A stretch of 64,000 nt of DNA, taken from Arenibacterium halophilum (GTDB lineage: Bacteria > Pseudomonadota > Alphaproteobacteria > Rhodobacterales > Rhodobacteraceae). Below, piece by piece: positions 17,988 through 26,267 of the stretch (position 1 is the stretch's first letter; every line of letters starts with the position of its first letter). The notes beneath the pieces are model-generated. The model was not told where the DNA came from. It saw only the letters and a list, made by a program, of their open reading frames with translations, and made no database searches. The position numbers and the translations under genes were made by a program. The DNA is taken from assembly GCF_005938225.1 (NCBI RefSeq), contig NZ_VCPC01000001.1:372001-436000 (forward strand). The letters are read 5' to 3'.

Positions 17988-18845
17988 ATGACAAAAATGA
18001 CATCTGCGACCGAGACCGTGACCGAAGCGACCCCCGTCAAAGCCCCCGCCACCCCGGCCCTGCCCGATGCGCAGACCGTCACCTCGGTCAAGCATTGGAC
18101 GGACCGGCTGTTTTCCTTCCGCGTGACGCGGCCGCAATCGCTGCGGTTCCGGTCGGGCGAATTCGTGATGATCGGCCTGATGGGCGACCCGGATCCGAAG
18201 ACCGGCAAGCAAAAACCGCTGCTGCGCGCCTATTCCATCGCCTCGCCCGCCTGGGACGAGGAGTTGGAGTTCTACTCGATCAAGGTGCAGGACGGCCCTC
18301 TGACATCAAAGCTTCAGCACATCCAGCCCGGCGACCAGATCATCCTGCGCCCTAAACCCGTCGGCACACTGGTGCATGACGCGCTGTTGCCGGGCAAGCG
18401 GCTGTGGTTCTTTTCGACCGGGACGGGGTTCGCGCCCTTCGCCTCGCTGCTGCGCGAGCCTGAGACCTACGAGAAATACGATCAAGTCATCATCACCCAC
18501 ACCTGCCGCGACGTGGCCGAACTGGATTATGGCCGCGAGCTGGTGGACAGCCTGAAAGACGACCCGCTGATCGGCGAGATGGTCGGTGAAAAGGTGAAAT
18601 ACTACCCCACCACCACCCGTCAGGGCAGCCCGCGCATGGGCCGCATCACCACGAAACTGCAGGACGGAAGCGTGTTCGCCGACCTCGGCATCGACCCGAT
18701 CGCGCCCGAAACTGACCGCGCGATGGTCTGCGGCAGTTTGGATTTCAACAAGGACATGAAGGACGTTCTGGAATCCTTTGGCCTGCGCGAAGGCGCCAAT
18801 TCCGACCCCAAGGAATACGTGGTCGAGAAGGCCTTCGTCGGCTAG
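17988..18845 (+). CDS. fpr: Ferredoxin/flavodoxin-NADP+ reductase
   Basis: A 285-residue FAD-dependent reductase. The FAD-binding RAYSIASP motif lies near residues 76-83, and NADP-binding STGTGFAPF near 140-148 and VCGS near 246-249 follow. The C-terminus YVVEKAFVG matches the bacterial Fpr type. A ~28-residue low-complexity N-terminal extension precedes the catalytic part; a second ATG at 17997 would trim three residues. Its place at the end of the sulfate operon, with no cysJ, suggests it feeds NADPH electrons through a ferredoxin to sulfite reductase. That assignment is an inference. Confidence 0.86.
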   Translation: MTKMTSATETVTEATPVKAPATPALPDAQTVTSVKHWTDRLFSFRVTRPQSLRFRSGEFVMIGLMGDPDPKTGKQKPLLRAYSIASPAWDEELEFYSIKVQDGPLTSKLQHIQPGDQIILRPKPVGTLVHDALLPGKRLWFFSTGTGFAPFASLLREPETYEKYDQVIITHTCRDVAELDYGRELVDSLKDDPLIGEMVGEKVKYYPTTTRQGSPRMGRITTKLQDGSVFADLGIDPIAPETDRAMVCGSLDFNKDMKDVLESFGLREGANSDPKEYVVEKAFVG

Positions 18846-18871
18846 GTAGGGCCCGGCCTTGCGTGCCCAGT

Positions 18872-18903
18872 GCCCGGCCCGCCACATGCCGGGCCTTTCC
18901 TTT
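18872..18903 (+). terminator. Terminator of the cys operon
   Basis: GCCCGGC and GCCGGGC form a 7-bp stem with a 9-base loop and are followed by CTTTCCTTT, 27 bases after the fpr stop. The stem-plus-T-rich tail fits a rho-independent terminator on the plus strand. Confidence 0.6.
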
Positions 18904-18911
18904 CGCTTTGA

Positions 18912-18940
18912 AAACGGCCGCCTTGATCGGGCGGCCGTTT
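18912..18940. terminator. Second strong hairpin downstream of fpr
   Basis: A perfect 11-bp inverted repeat, AAACGGCCGCC and GGCGGCCGTTT with a 7-base loop, follows the first terminator directly. Its A-tract and T-tract ends would let it act in either direction, insulating the RTX gene from the cys operon. Confidence 0.6.
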
Positions 18941-18989
18941 CGCGTTTATCCCCTTGGAGCGACGCGATTTAAACAGGACTTTCACAGCC

Positions 18990-20411
18990 ATGACATTGCA
19001 ACCCGGAACCGAGGGCGACGACATCCTGAACGGCACGCCCGGCAATGACACGATCCACGGATTTGGCGGCAATGACGTCCTGTATGGCAACGACGGCAAC
19101 GATCTGATCACCGGCGACCTGGGCAACGATGTGCTGCATTCGGGCAATGGCGACGACGACCTGTCGGGCGGTCCGGGGCGCGATACGCTGATCTTCACCG
19201 GAACCGGCACGAATGTGGCCGATGGCAACGGCGGCGACGACCTGCTGCGGGTCGACCTATCGGATCGTGGGCCAGAGGCCGCCATTCGCGTTACTAAATA
19301 CAACTCGGGCCGGTTTGATGTCAGCCTGACCGACAGTTCCTTCTCGGTCGCGTCCTACAACATGGAACGCTTCCACATCATCGGCGGCGCGGGCGAGGAC
19401 TGGATCGGCGGCGGTGACGGCAATGACATTCTTGTCGGCAACGGCGGTGACGACGGGCTTGGCGGCGGGCTGGGCAATGACGTGATGAAAGGCGGCGCGG
19501 GGAACGACTCCATCGAGGACCTGACAGGAGAGGACCGCATCCTGGGCGGAGGCGGAAACGACACGCTTGGCATCGGTCACGAGACGACTTCGACCAATTC
19601 GAGCGATTACGTTGATGGTGGCAAGGGGTTCGACACACTCAGGTTGCAATTCACCGGTGACACCGACTCCGAATTCACATTGCAGTCGGGCGGAAAATCC
19701 ACCTTTGACACCGGGATGGCGGTGCGGCGCGTCGAAACCTTTGATGTGACCTCGGGCGCGGGCGACGACGATTTCACGCTGATCGCCAAGGCCACCGGCT
19801 TTTACCGCTGGAACGCGGGCGACGGCGTCGACCATATCACGCTCGACCTGTCACAGATGCGCGGCAATGCCGCCTATCGCGATACCAACGGCGGCGGCTA
19901 TGGCAGCTGGGAGGTTGCCGGCAAAACGGCCGTTCTTCAAATGAACGACGTCGAACACCTGACGATCATCGGCAACGACCTGGCCAACGACTTCGTGGGT
20001 GGCCGCGGGCGCGATGTGCTCAGCGGCGGTAAGGGCCGAGACTCCCTCGTCGGAGAAGGCAACCGCGACCGGCTGCTGGGCGAGGCCGGGAACGACCAGT
20101 TGTTCGGCGGCAAGGGTGCCGACATCCTGCGCGGCGGCACGGGCGACGACTATCTTGAGGGCGGCAATGGCTCCGACCGGTTTGTCTTTGCCATGGGCGA
20201 CGGCACCGACCGTATCGCCGATTTCATCGCTGGCAGCGACCTGATGGTGTTCTCCGGGACGGGCCTGACATTCGACGATCTGGATATTCGCCAGCGATCC
20301 GGCTTTGTCCGCGTGGCTCTGGGTGACGACGGTGCCGACAACCAGATCGTGATCCGCGTACTGGGTGCGACCATCGACCAGATCGACGACAGCGCCAATT
20401 TCCTATTTTAA
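18990..20411 (+). CDS. RTX-type calcium-binding protein
   Basis: A 473-residue secreted-type protein with two blocks of glycine/aspartate nonapeptide repeats (about 8-70 and 330-410, for example GNDTIHGFGGNDVLYGNDGND). They flank a mixed region with a short third block near 140-190. Each GGxGxDxUx repeat pair binds Ca2+ in a beta-roll, which folds after export. The acidic C-terminus ending in a hydrophobic ANFLF fits an uncleaved type I secretion signal. No TolC/HlyBD exporter genes lie nearby. The ATG at 18990 starts the repeat directly; an upstream TTG (18954) is less likely. Confidence 0.85.
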   Translation: MTLQPGTEGDDILNGTPGNDTIHGFGGNDVLYGNDGNDLITGDLGNDVLHSGNGDDDLSGGPGRDTLIFTGTGTNVADGNGGDDLLRVDLSDRGPEAAIRVTKYNSGRFDVSLTDSSFSVASYNMERFHIIGGAGEDWIGGGDGNDILVGNGGDDGLGGGLGNDVMKGGAGNDSIEDLTGEDRILGGGGNDTLGIGHETTSTNSSDYVDGGKGFDTLRLQFTGDTDSEFTLQSGGKSTFDTGMAVRRVETFDVTSGAGDDDFTLIAKATGFYRWNAGDGVDHITLDLSQMRGNAAYRDTNGGGYGSWEVAGKTAVLQMNDVEHLTIIGNDLANDFVGGRGRDVLSGGKGRDSLVGEGNRDRLLGEAGNDQLFGGKGADILRGGTGDDYLEGGNGSDRFVFAMGDGTDRIADFIAGSDLMVFSGTGLTFDDLDIRQRSGFVRVALGDDGADNQIVIRVLGATIDQIDDSANFLF

Positions 20412-20507
20412 CGCAATAAACCGGCGTTTCCGGGGCTCTCGCCCCCTGATTGCACCTTGAACCGGCAGGGCGTGCAGCTTACGTTGCCGCTCCAGATATT
20501 GACTGAC

Positions 20508-20524
20508 AAAGGAACGATTCCATA
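20508..20524 (+). promoter_or_regulatory. infC ribosome binding site and rare ATA start codon
   Basis: AAAGGA (20508-20513) lies eight bases before ATA (20522-20524). In this frame the sequence runs from a TGA stop at 20504 straight to the conserved IF-3 N-terminus, with no ATG, GTG, TTG, CTG or ATT between. The ATA is therefore the only reasonable initiation codon. IF-3 rejects non-standard start codons, which in other bacteria gives autoregulation of infC. Confidence 0.75.
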
Positions 20525-21070
20525 GCCCGCAGACCTCATAACGCGCCGCCCACCCGTGACACCGGCCCGCGCGTCAACGACAAAATTCGCGCCCCTGAAA
20601 TCCGCCTGATCGGCGCCGACGGTGAAAACGTCGGTGTGGTATCGCCCTCGCGCGCGATGCAACTGGCCGAAGAGGCCGGACTGGACCTGGTCGAGATTTC
20701 GCCGAACGCGACTCCGCCGGTTTGCAAGATCATGGATTTCGGAAAATTCAAGTACGAGACCCAGAAACGCGAAGCCGAAGCGCGCAAGAAGCAGAAGATC
20801 ATCGAGATCAAAGAGGTCAAGTTCCGGCCGAACACGGATACGCACGACTATGACGTCAAGATGCGCAACGTGGTCAAGTTCCTGGAAAACGGCGACAAGG
20901 TGAAGGTAACGCTCCGGTTCCGTGGCCGCGAAATGGCGCACCAGAATCTGGGCCGCGAGCTGCTGGAACGTGTGGCGGAAGACACCAAGGAAATCGGCCG
21001 GGTGGAAAATTTCCCCAAGATGGAAGGCCGCCAGATGGTGATGCTGATCGGCCCGCTGCCGAACAAGTAA
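20522..21070 (+). CDS. infC: Translation initiation factor IF-3
   Basis: A 182-residue IF-3. The N-terminal domain opens (I)ARRPHNAPP and contains [21 protein letters not shown] basic linker ([15 protein letters not shown]) leads to the C-terminal domain with [16 protein letters not shown] and [18 protein letters not shown]-3 binds the 30S subunit, keeps subunits apart and checks start codons. Beginning at the first in-frame ATG or GTG would remove about 38 highly conserved residues, so the ATA start is strongly favoured. A strong terminator follows; no rpmI-rplT genes are attached. Confidence 0.93.
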   Translation: MARRPHNAPPTRDTGPRVNDKIRAPEIRLIGADGENVGVVSPSRAMQLAEEAGLDLVEISPNATPPVCKIMDFGKFKYETQKREAEARKKQKIIEIKEVKFRPNTDTHDYDVKMRNVVKFLENGDKVKVTLRFRGREMAHQNLGRELLERVAEDTKEIGRVENFPKMEGRQMVMLIGPLPNK

Positions 21071-21095
21071 ACCGCCCGGTTTGCCGAAGATGTCG

Positions 21096-21127
21096 AAAGC
21101 GCCCTGCCGCAACAGGGCGCTTTTTTG
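21096..21127 (+). terminator. Rho-independent terminator of infC
   Basis: AGCGCCCTG and CAGGGCGCT form a perfect 9-bp stem around CCGCAA, followed by six T residues. It lies 28 bases beyond the infC stop and just before the convergent coxM end. Confidence 0.92.
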
Positions 21128-21132
21128 TTGCC

Positions 21133-21918
21133 TTACTGCGCGGCCTTGACGGCGCGCTTGGTCATCACGCCCACCAGATGCGCGCGGTATTCCTTGGTGC
21201 CGTGCAGGTCGCCGATCATGCCGTCGGCGGGCACGCTCAACCCGTCGATGGCATCGGCGCTGAAATTGGCCGACAACTTCTCCTCGGCTTCGGTCCAGCG
21301 GAACACGCCCTCTTCCGAGGCGCCGGTGACCGCCACCCGCACTCCGTCGGCAAAGCGCGCGACAAACACGCCGACCATGGCGAAATGCGACGCGGGCTGT
21401 TCGAACTTCTGATAGTTCGACGCCTGCGGGATCGGGAATTTCACCCCGGTCACGATCTCGCCTTCGTCCAGGGCGGTGGTGAACATGCCTAGGAAAAAGT
21501 CATCGGCCGCGATCTCGCGCGCGTTGGTCACGATGGTTGCGCCGCTGCCCAGTGCCGCCGCGGGGTAACAGGCCGATGGGTCGTTGTTGGCAATGCTGCC
21601 GCCAATGGTGCCCCGGTTGCGCACCGCCGGATCGCCTATGCGCGCGGCCAGCGCCGCCAGCCCCGGATAGGCGCCCGCGCCTTCGGCCACCGCGCCGTGG
21701 GTTGTGCCGCCGCCAATCACCAGGACGTCGCCCTCTTGCGAGATGCCTTTCATCTCGGCGATGCCCGCAAGGCTGACCAGCTTGCTGGGCGCGGCCAGGC
21801 GCTGTTTCAGCGTCGGGATCAGGGTTTGCCCGCCGCCCAGCGCCTGCGCGTCTTCCTCGGCCAGCGCGGCCACCGCATCGGCCACCGTTGTCGGTTTCAC
21901 GAATTCGAAATTGTACAT
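21133..21918 (-). CDS. coxM: CO dehydrogenase-family medium (FAD) subunit
   Basis: A 261-residue FAD-binding subunit of a xanthine oxidase-family molybdenum hydroxylase. It shows ALGGGQTLIPTLKQRL near residues 27-42 and TIGGSIANNDPSACYPAAA near 107-125, both flavin-contacting motifs of CoxM. It moves electrons from the Fe-S subunit to the quinone pool or another acceptor. The start at MYNFEFV is preceded by GGAGCAAG. It is the last of three structural genes in the order coxS-coxL-coxM; the classical form I order is M-S-L. Confidence 0.88.
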   Translation of the reverse strand: MYNFEFVKPTTVADAVAALAEEDAQALGGGQTLIPTLKQRLAAPSKLVSLAGIAEMKGISQEGDVLVIGGGTTHGAVAEGAGAYPGLAALAARIGDPAVRNRGTIGGSIANNDPSACYPAAALGSGATIVTNAREIAADDFFLGMFTTALDEGEIVTGVKFPIPQASNYQKFEQPASHFAMVGVFVARFADGVRVAVTGASEEGVFRWTEAEEKLSANFSADAIDGLSVPADGMIGDLHGTKEYRAHLVGVMTKRAVKAAQ

Positions 21919-22016
21919 CGTCTTGCTCCTTCGGTCTCCGGGCACGTGGGCCCGGGTGCCATATGGTGTCATCGCGCGGCGGCAAGGCTCTGCCCCACCG
22001 CCGCGCCGTTATCCGT

Positions 22017-24380
22017 TCAACCGTTCATCGCCGCCCAGACCCGCGCGGGCGACAGGGGCATGTCGATATGGGTGACCGATTTGCCGCCCGACTGCAACGC
22101 GTCGATCACCGCGTTGACGACCGACGGCGGAGAGCCGATGGCCCCGGCCTCGCCACAGCCCTTCACGCCCAGCGGGTTGTGGGTGCAGGGTGTTTTGGCG
22201 GAATGGTCCACCTCGAACATCGGCACGTCGGCGGCACGTGGCATCGCATAATCCATGTAGGTCGCGCTCAGCAGCTGGCCGTCTTCGTCGTACGCGCAGT
22301 TTTCCAGCAGCGCCTGCCCGATGCCCTGGGCCAATCCGCCGTGCACCTGCCCCGAGACGATCATCGGGTTAATGATATTGCCGAAATCATCCGCCGCCAT
22401 CATCCGCTCGATGCTGACCTTGCCGGTCTCGGGGTCCACCTCGACCTCGCAGGCATAGGCGCCGGCGGGATAGGTGAAGTTGGCCGGATCGTAGAACGCG
22501 GTTTCCTCGAGCCCCGGTTCGATGTCTTCCAGCGGGTAGTTGTGCGGCACATAGGCGGCCAGGCAGACATCGCCCCAGGCGACCGATTTGTCGGTGCCTG
22601 CAACGCTGAAGGCGCCATCCTTCAGTTCAATATCGGCCTCGGAGGCCTCCATCAGGTGGGCGGCGATCTTCTTGGTCTTGTTGATGATCTTTTCCGCCGC
22701 GCGCACCATGGCCGACCCGCCCACCGCGATGGAGCGCGAGCCATAGGTGCCCATGCCCATCGGCGTGTTGGCGGTGTCGCCATGCACGATTTCCACCATC
22801 GATTCGTCGATGCCGATCATCTCGGCAATCACCTGCGGGAACGAGGTTTCGTGCCCCTGCCCATGGCTGTGGCTGCCCGTCATCACGACCAGCCCGCCCG
22901 TGGCATTGACCCGCACGGTGGCCGATTCATACAGGCCCGCGCGCGCGCCCAGCTGCCCGACAAGGTTCGACGGCGCGATGCCGCAGGCCTCGATATAGCA
23001 GTTGATGCCCAGCCCGCGCAGCTTGCCGCGCGCCTCGCTTTCCTTGCGGCGGGCGGCGAAGCCCGCGATGTCGGCAATCTCTTCCAGCTTGTCCATCGTG
23101 GCGTTGTAGTCGCCGGTGTCGTATTCCACTGCGACGGGCGTCGCATAGGGGAATTCGGTAATGAAGTTCTGCCGCCGCAGCGCAATCGGATCCACGCCCA
23201 GCTCGCGCGCGGCTTTGTCGATCACGCGCTCCAGCTGATACGTCGCCTCGGGCCGCCCGGCGCCGCGATAGGCATCGACCGGCACGGTGTTGGTGAACAC
23301 CGCCTTGACGTTCACGTAGATCAGCGGCGTCTTGTAATTGCCCGCCATCAGCGTGCCGTGCAGCCATGTGGGCACCGAGGGCGCAAAGGTCGACAGGTAG
23401 GCGCCCATGTTGGCATAGGTTTCAGTGCGGATCGCGGTAAAGTTGTTGTCGGCGTCCAGCGCCAGTTCGATCTTTGTCACATGATCGCGGCCATGGGCGT
23501 CGGAGATGAACGCCTCGGACCGCGAGCAGGTCCATTTCACGGGCCGATTGATCGCCTTGGCGGCAAAGGTGCAGAACGCCTCTTCCGCGTAGTGGAAGAT
23601 TTTGGTGCCAAACCCGCCGCCCACATCCGGCGCGACCACGCGCAGCTTGTGTTCGGGGATGCCCAGCACGAAGGCGCCCATCAGCAAGCGGATCACATGG
23701 GGGTTCTGGCTGGTGGTGTAAAGCGTGCTGTGATCGGTGCCGCGTTCATAGTCGCCCACCGCCACGCGGGGCTCCATCGGGTTGGCGACAAGGCGGTTGT
23801 TCTTCAGCTCCAGCGTGGTGACATGGGCCGCCTCGTCAATGGCCTTGGCCACGGCATCACGGTTGTCTTCGACAAAACCCCAGTCATAGCAGAGGTTGCT
23901 GGTCAGATCGTCATGCACCTTGGTGGCGCCTTCGGCCAGCGCGGCCTTCATATCGATTACAGCCGGCAGTTCCTCGATGTCGAGCGCGATCGCTTCGGCG
24001 GCGTCGCGCGCCTGCCCGAGGCTCTCGGCCACCACGGCGGCAATCGGGTCGCCGACATGGCGCACTTTGCCTTGCGCCAGGATCGGGTGGCCCGGTTCCT
24101 GCATCACCTCGCCGTGGCGGTCGGTGACCTGCCAGCCGCAGGGCAGACCGCCCACGCCTTCGAAATCGGCCCCGGTGAAGATGCGCACGACGCCCGGCAT
24201 CTCGCTGGCAGATTTGGTGTCGATGCTGGTGATCCTGCCATGCGCCACATCAGAGCGCAGGAAATACACATAGGCCTGCCCGCGCAGGTTGATATCGTCG
24301 GTGTAACGCCCCTCTCCGGTCAGAAAGCGGACGTCTTCGCGGCGCTTGGTGCTGGCGCCAATTCCATGATCCTTCGGCAT
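22017..24380 (-). CDS. coxL: Molybdenum hydroxylase large subunit, form II CoxL-like
   Basis: A 787-residue molybdopterin-cytosine-dinucleotide subunit of the CO dehydrogenase/xanthine dehydrogenase family. The active-site loop near residues 368-374 reads AYRGAGR, the form II signature; true CO-oxidising form I enzymes carry AYx[14 protein letters not shown] and [12 protein letters not shown] stretches for cofactor binding are present, as is the base-acting glutamate region GCGEAG near the C-terminus. Form II enzymes are widespread in roseobacters, and CO oxidation by them is doubtful; an aldehyde or N-heterocycle is equally possible. It lies between coxS and coxM. Confidence 0.88.
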   Translation of the reverse strand: MPKDHGIGASTKRREDVRFLTGEGRYTDDINLRGQAYVYFLRSDVAHGRITSIDTKSASEMPGVVRIFTGADFEGVGGLPCGWQVTDRHGEVMQEPGHPILAQGKVRHVGDPIAAVVAESLGQARDAAEAIALDIEELPAVIDMKAALAEGATKVHDDLTSNLCYDWGFVEDNRDAVAKAIDEAAHVTTLELKNNRLVANPMEPRVAVGDYERGTDHSTLYTTSQNPHVIRLLMGAFVLGIPEHKLRVVAPDVGGGFGTKIFHYAEEAFCTFAAKAINRPVKWTCSRSEAFISDAHGRDHVTKIELALDADNNFTAIRTETYANMGAYLSTFAPSVPTWLHGTLMAGNYKTPLIYVNVKAVFTNTVPVDAYRGAGRPEATYQLERVIDKAARELGVDPIALRRQNFITEFPYATPVAVEYDTGDYNATMDKLEEIADIAGFAARRKESEARGKLRGLGINCYIEACGIAPSNLVGQLGARAGLYESATVRVNATGGLVVMTGSHSHGQGHETSFPQVIAEMIGIDESMVEIVHGDTANTPMGMGTYGSRSIAVGGSAMVRAAEKIINKTKKIAAHLMEASEADIELKDGAFSVAGTDKSVAWGDVCLAAYVPHNYPLEDIEPGLEETAFYDPANFTYPAGAYACEVEVDPETGKVSIERMMAADDFGNIINPMIVSGQVHGGLAQGIGQALLENCAYDEDGQLLSATYMDYAMPRAADVPMFEVDHSAKTPCTHNPLGVKGCGEAGAIGSPPSVVNAVIDALQSGGKSVTHIDMPLSPARVWAAMNG

Positions 24381-24454
24381 TCTGGTAATCCTCCCGTCAG
24401 GCGGCTGACCGGGCGCGGCCTCCTCTGCCGGCGCCGGTGCCGCAGATGTCCCTG

Positions 24455-24940
24455 TTATTCGGCGGCGATGGCGCCCGTGTCCTGCCCCGAGGCGGCAAGG
24501 ATGGCCTTCACGATGTTATGATACCCGGTGCAGCGGCAGATGTTGCCCTGCAGGTATTCGCGGATTTCGGCCTCGGAGGGTTTGGGGTTGTCCTTAAGCA
24601 GGGCCGCCGCGCTCATCACCATACCGGGTGTGCAGAAGCCGCATTGCAGGCCGTGGTGATCCTGAAACGCCTGCTGGATGGTGTTCAGGGTGCCATCGGG
24701 GGCGGCCTGGCCTTCGATGGTCGACACCTCGGCGCCGTCGGCCTCGAGCGCGAACATGGTGCAGGATTTCACGGCATTGCCGTTCACATGAACCACGCAG
24801 GCGCCGCATTGGCTGGTGTCGCATCCGACATGGGTGCCGGTCAGGCCCAGCTGCTCGCGCAGGAACGACACCAGAAGGGTGCGCCCCTCGACCGTGCCGC
24901 TCATTGGCTTGCCGTTCACGTTTATGGTTACCTGCGTCAT
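24455..24940 (-). CDS. coxS: Molybdenum hydroxylase small subunit with two [2Fe-2S] clusters (CoxS)
   Basis: A 161-residue Fe-S subunit. The plant-ferredoxin-type cluster is held by Cys40, Cys45, Cys48 and Cys60 ([10 protein letters not shown]...C). The second [2Fe-2S] cluster is held by Cys100, Cys103, Cys135 and Cys137 (CGFC...CRC). It relays electrons from the molybdenum centre in CoxL to FAD in CoxM. It is the first structural gene, preceded by GGGAGGAACTG, and has a regulatory region upstream that contains a dispersed repeat and a CRP-type dyad. Confidence 0.92.
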   Translation of the reverse strand: MTQVTINVNGKPMSGTVEGRTLLVSFLREQLGLTGTHVGCDTSQCGACVVHVNGNAVKSCTMFALEADGAEVSTIEGQAAPDGTLNTIQQAFQDHHGLQCGFCTPGMVMSAAALLKDNPKPSEAEIREYLQGNICRCTGYHNIVKAILAASGQDTGAIAAE

Positions 24941-25037
24941 CAGTTCCTCCCCTCAAGGATTGCCTAGTCGGAAGGAGTTAATCATGGCGCCGCGGATTTG
25001 AGAACCGGAAATTCCGAGGTTTGATTGGTGAGGGTAG

Positions 25038-25097
25038 CGGGGGGCTCTGCCCCCATCCGCTGCGCGGATTCCCCCGGGATACTTGGACCCCAAAGAA
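25038..25097 (+). repeat. Dispersed intergenic repeat, copy 1
   Basis: The core is a hairpin GGGGGCTCTGCCCCC, then an inverted pair ATCCGC/GCGGAT, then CCCCCGGGATACTTGGACCC and CAAAGAA. The same arrangement recurs three more times in the window, always between genes. This copy lies between coxS and a small membrane-protein gene. Confidence 0.75.
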
Positions 25098-25101
25098 TAT
25101 G

Positions 25102-25117
25102 TGTGAGGTGGATCACA
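25102..25117. promoter_or_regulatory. Perfect CRP-type dyad TGTGA-N6-TCACA
   Basis: TGTGAGGTGGATCACA has perfect 5-base arms matching the CRP-family consensus. It lies 40 bases upstream of a 36-codon membrane-protein gene (plus strand) and 160 bases upstream of coxS (minus strand). A ten-base exact match is expected by chance about once in a million bases. Which CRP/FNR-family protein would bind, and toward which gene, cannot be told. Confidence 0.5.
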
Positions 25118-25156
25118 GACGCGGGGGCGCATGGGGCGGCAAAAGGAGGTGCGAGA

Positions 25157-25267
25157 GTGAAACCCCGGGAGCCTGCCATGCCGTTTACCACCACCGTTCG
25201 CCTGCTTGGGCTGATTTGCGTATCTTACTGTGTTGCCGCAAGTCTGCTGGTGCTGGCGGTCAGCTAG
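25157..25267 (+). CDS. Small single-pass membrane protein (36 aa)
   Basis: A GTG-initiated frame of 36 codons: MKPREPAMPFTTTVR, then a ~20-residue hydrophobic helix (LLGLICVSYCVAASLLVLAV) ending in serine. The evidence for translation is an ideal AAGGAGGT (25143-25150) six bases before the GTG, the best ribosome binding site in this region. An internal ATG at 25178 would give 29 residues but lacks a comparable site. The positive charges before the helix predict an N-in topology. Its stop overlaps the convergent molybdopterin-binding gene by 8 bases. Function is unknown and no family is recognised. Confidence 0.55.
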   Translation: MKPREPAMPFTTTVRLLGLICVSYCVAASLLVLAVS

Positions 25268-26267
25268 GTTTGGGTTTGCGGCGGCGCGGTTGCGGGCGGG
25301 TCGGGATCTCCTTGAGCAGACCGCCGACACCCATGGCCGCAAAATCGCTATCGGTGATGTCAACGCCGCAGGCCACGCGCGCGAGCACCCAATCGGCACC
25401 GTTCAGCGCAGGAGAGCGCGCGCAGCCCGGCAGGCCGATCACCGGGCGCGGCCCGATCCGGCCGAGGAACAGCAGGTTACCGGGATCCACCGGCAGCCCG
25501 AAGCGCGTCACCGTGCCACCGGCAGAAATGACAGCCGTGGGCGCCACATCGTTGATGTCGGAGGTGGCAGACCCTGTCAGTATCAGCGCGATATCGCCTT
25601 TGAGCCTGCCCAGCGCTTCGGCCAGATCGGGTACGCGATGCGGCACATGCTGCACGTCGTCCAGAGTCAGGCCAAGCGCCTCGACCCGGGTGCGGGTGGC
25701 GGCGATGCCCTTGTCGCTGTCGGGGCCGTTGGGGATTTCGGTGACCACAAGCCCGGCCGTACGGTGAACCGGCGGCAGCAGGCGGATTGCGCCTTTGGCG
25801 GCCTCTTCGGCCCCGGCCACGTCGATTTCCGACACGGCGTAAGAGATGATCTTGATCGTGGCGACCAACTGGCCCGGGCCGACCTGCTGCCAATGGGGAA
25901 CGGTGGCGACGGTGATCATCGGGTGCACCGAGTTGAAGGCGGTGATGGCCCCGGAGTTCAGCGTGATGACGCCCGGGCCGGTGGCGATCAGGTTCACGCG
26001 ACCTGTGAAAGCGGTGCTGTGGCGCAGGCCGGCGGCTTCGGGATCAGGGACCAGGGCCCTTGCAAGGCGCGCGGCGGCCGTGTCTTCGGGGACGTCGCCT
26101 AAGTCGAGGCGTGCCACGATGATCTCGGCAAGATCGGCGGCGATGAGGCGGGCGATGTCAGCCTTGTCCAGTACCCGCCCCTTGCGCAGGCGAGTCTCGC
26201 CCAGCGTGAGGGAGTGGGCCAGGACCGCGCCCAGCGCATCGGCCGGCGCAACGGGGCCGAATTTCAT
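25260..26267 (-). CDS. Molybdopterin-binding protein (MoaB/Mog-like domain)
   Basis: A 335-residue protein. Its C-terminal half (about 170-320) resembles the MPT-binding fold of MoaB, MogA and MoeA, with the nucleotide loop ALILTGSATSDINDVAPTAV and the follow-up GLPGCARS. The N-terminal ~160 residues are specific to alphaproteobacterial relatives found with XdhC and cox genes. The likely role is in maturing or inserting the molybdenum cofactor of the adjacent CoxSLM enzyme. It overlaps the upstream xdhC-type gene by 4 bases, so the two are coupled. It is too divergent from MoeA for that name. Confidence 0.75.
   Translation of the reverse strand: MKFGPVAPADALGAVLAHSLTLGETRLRKGRVLDKADIARLIAADLAEIIVARLDLGDVPEDTAAARLARALVPDPEAAGLRHSTAFTGRVNLIATGPGVITLNSGAITAFNSVHPMITVATVPHWQQVGPGQLVATIKIISYAVSEIDVAGAEEAAKGAIRLLPPVHRTAGLVVTEIPNGPDSDKGIAATRTRVEALGLTLDDVQHVPHRVPDLAEALGRLKGDIALILTGSATSDINDVAPTAVISAGGTVTRFGLPVDPGNLLFLGRIGPRPVIGLPGCARSPALNGADWVLARVACGVDITDSDFAAMGVGGLLKEIPTRPQPRRRKPKPS

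Noticed and set aside
21888-24521. A very long open frame (about 877 codons) on the plus strand opposite coxL
   Set aside because: It is a GC-driven mirror of the coxL and coxS codons, with arginine/histidine-rich composition, no conserved motif and no ribosome binding site.
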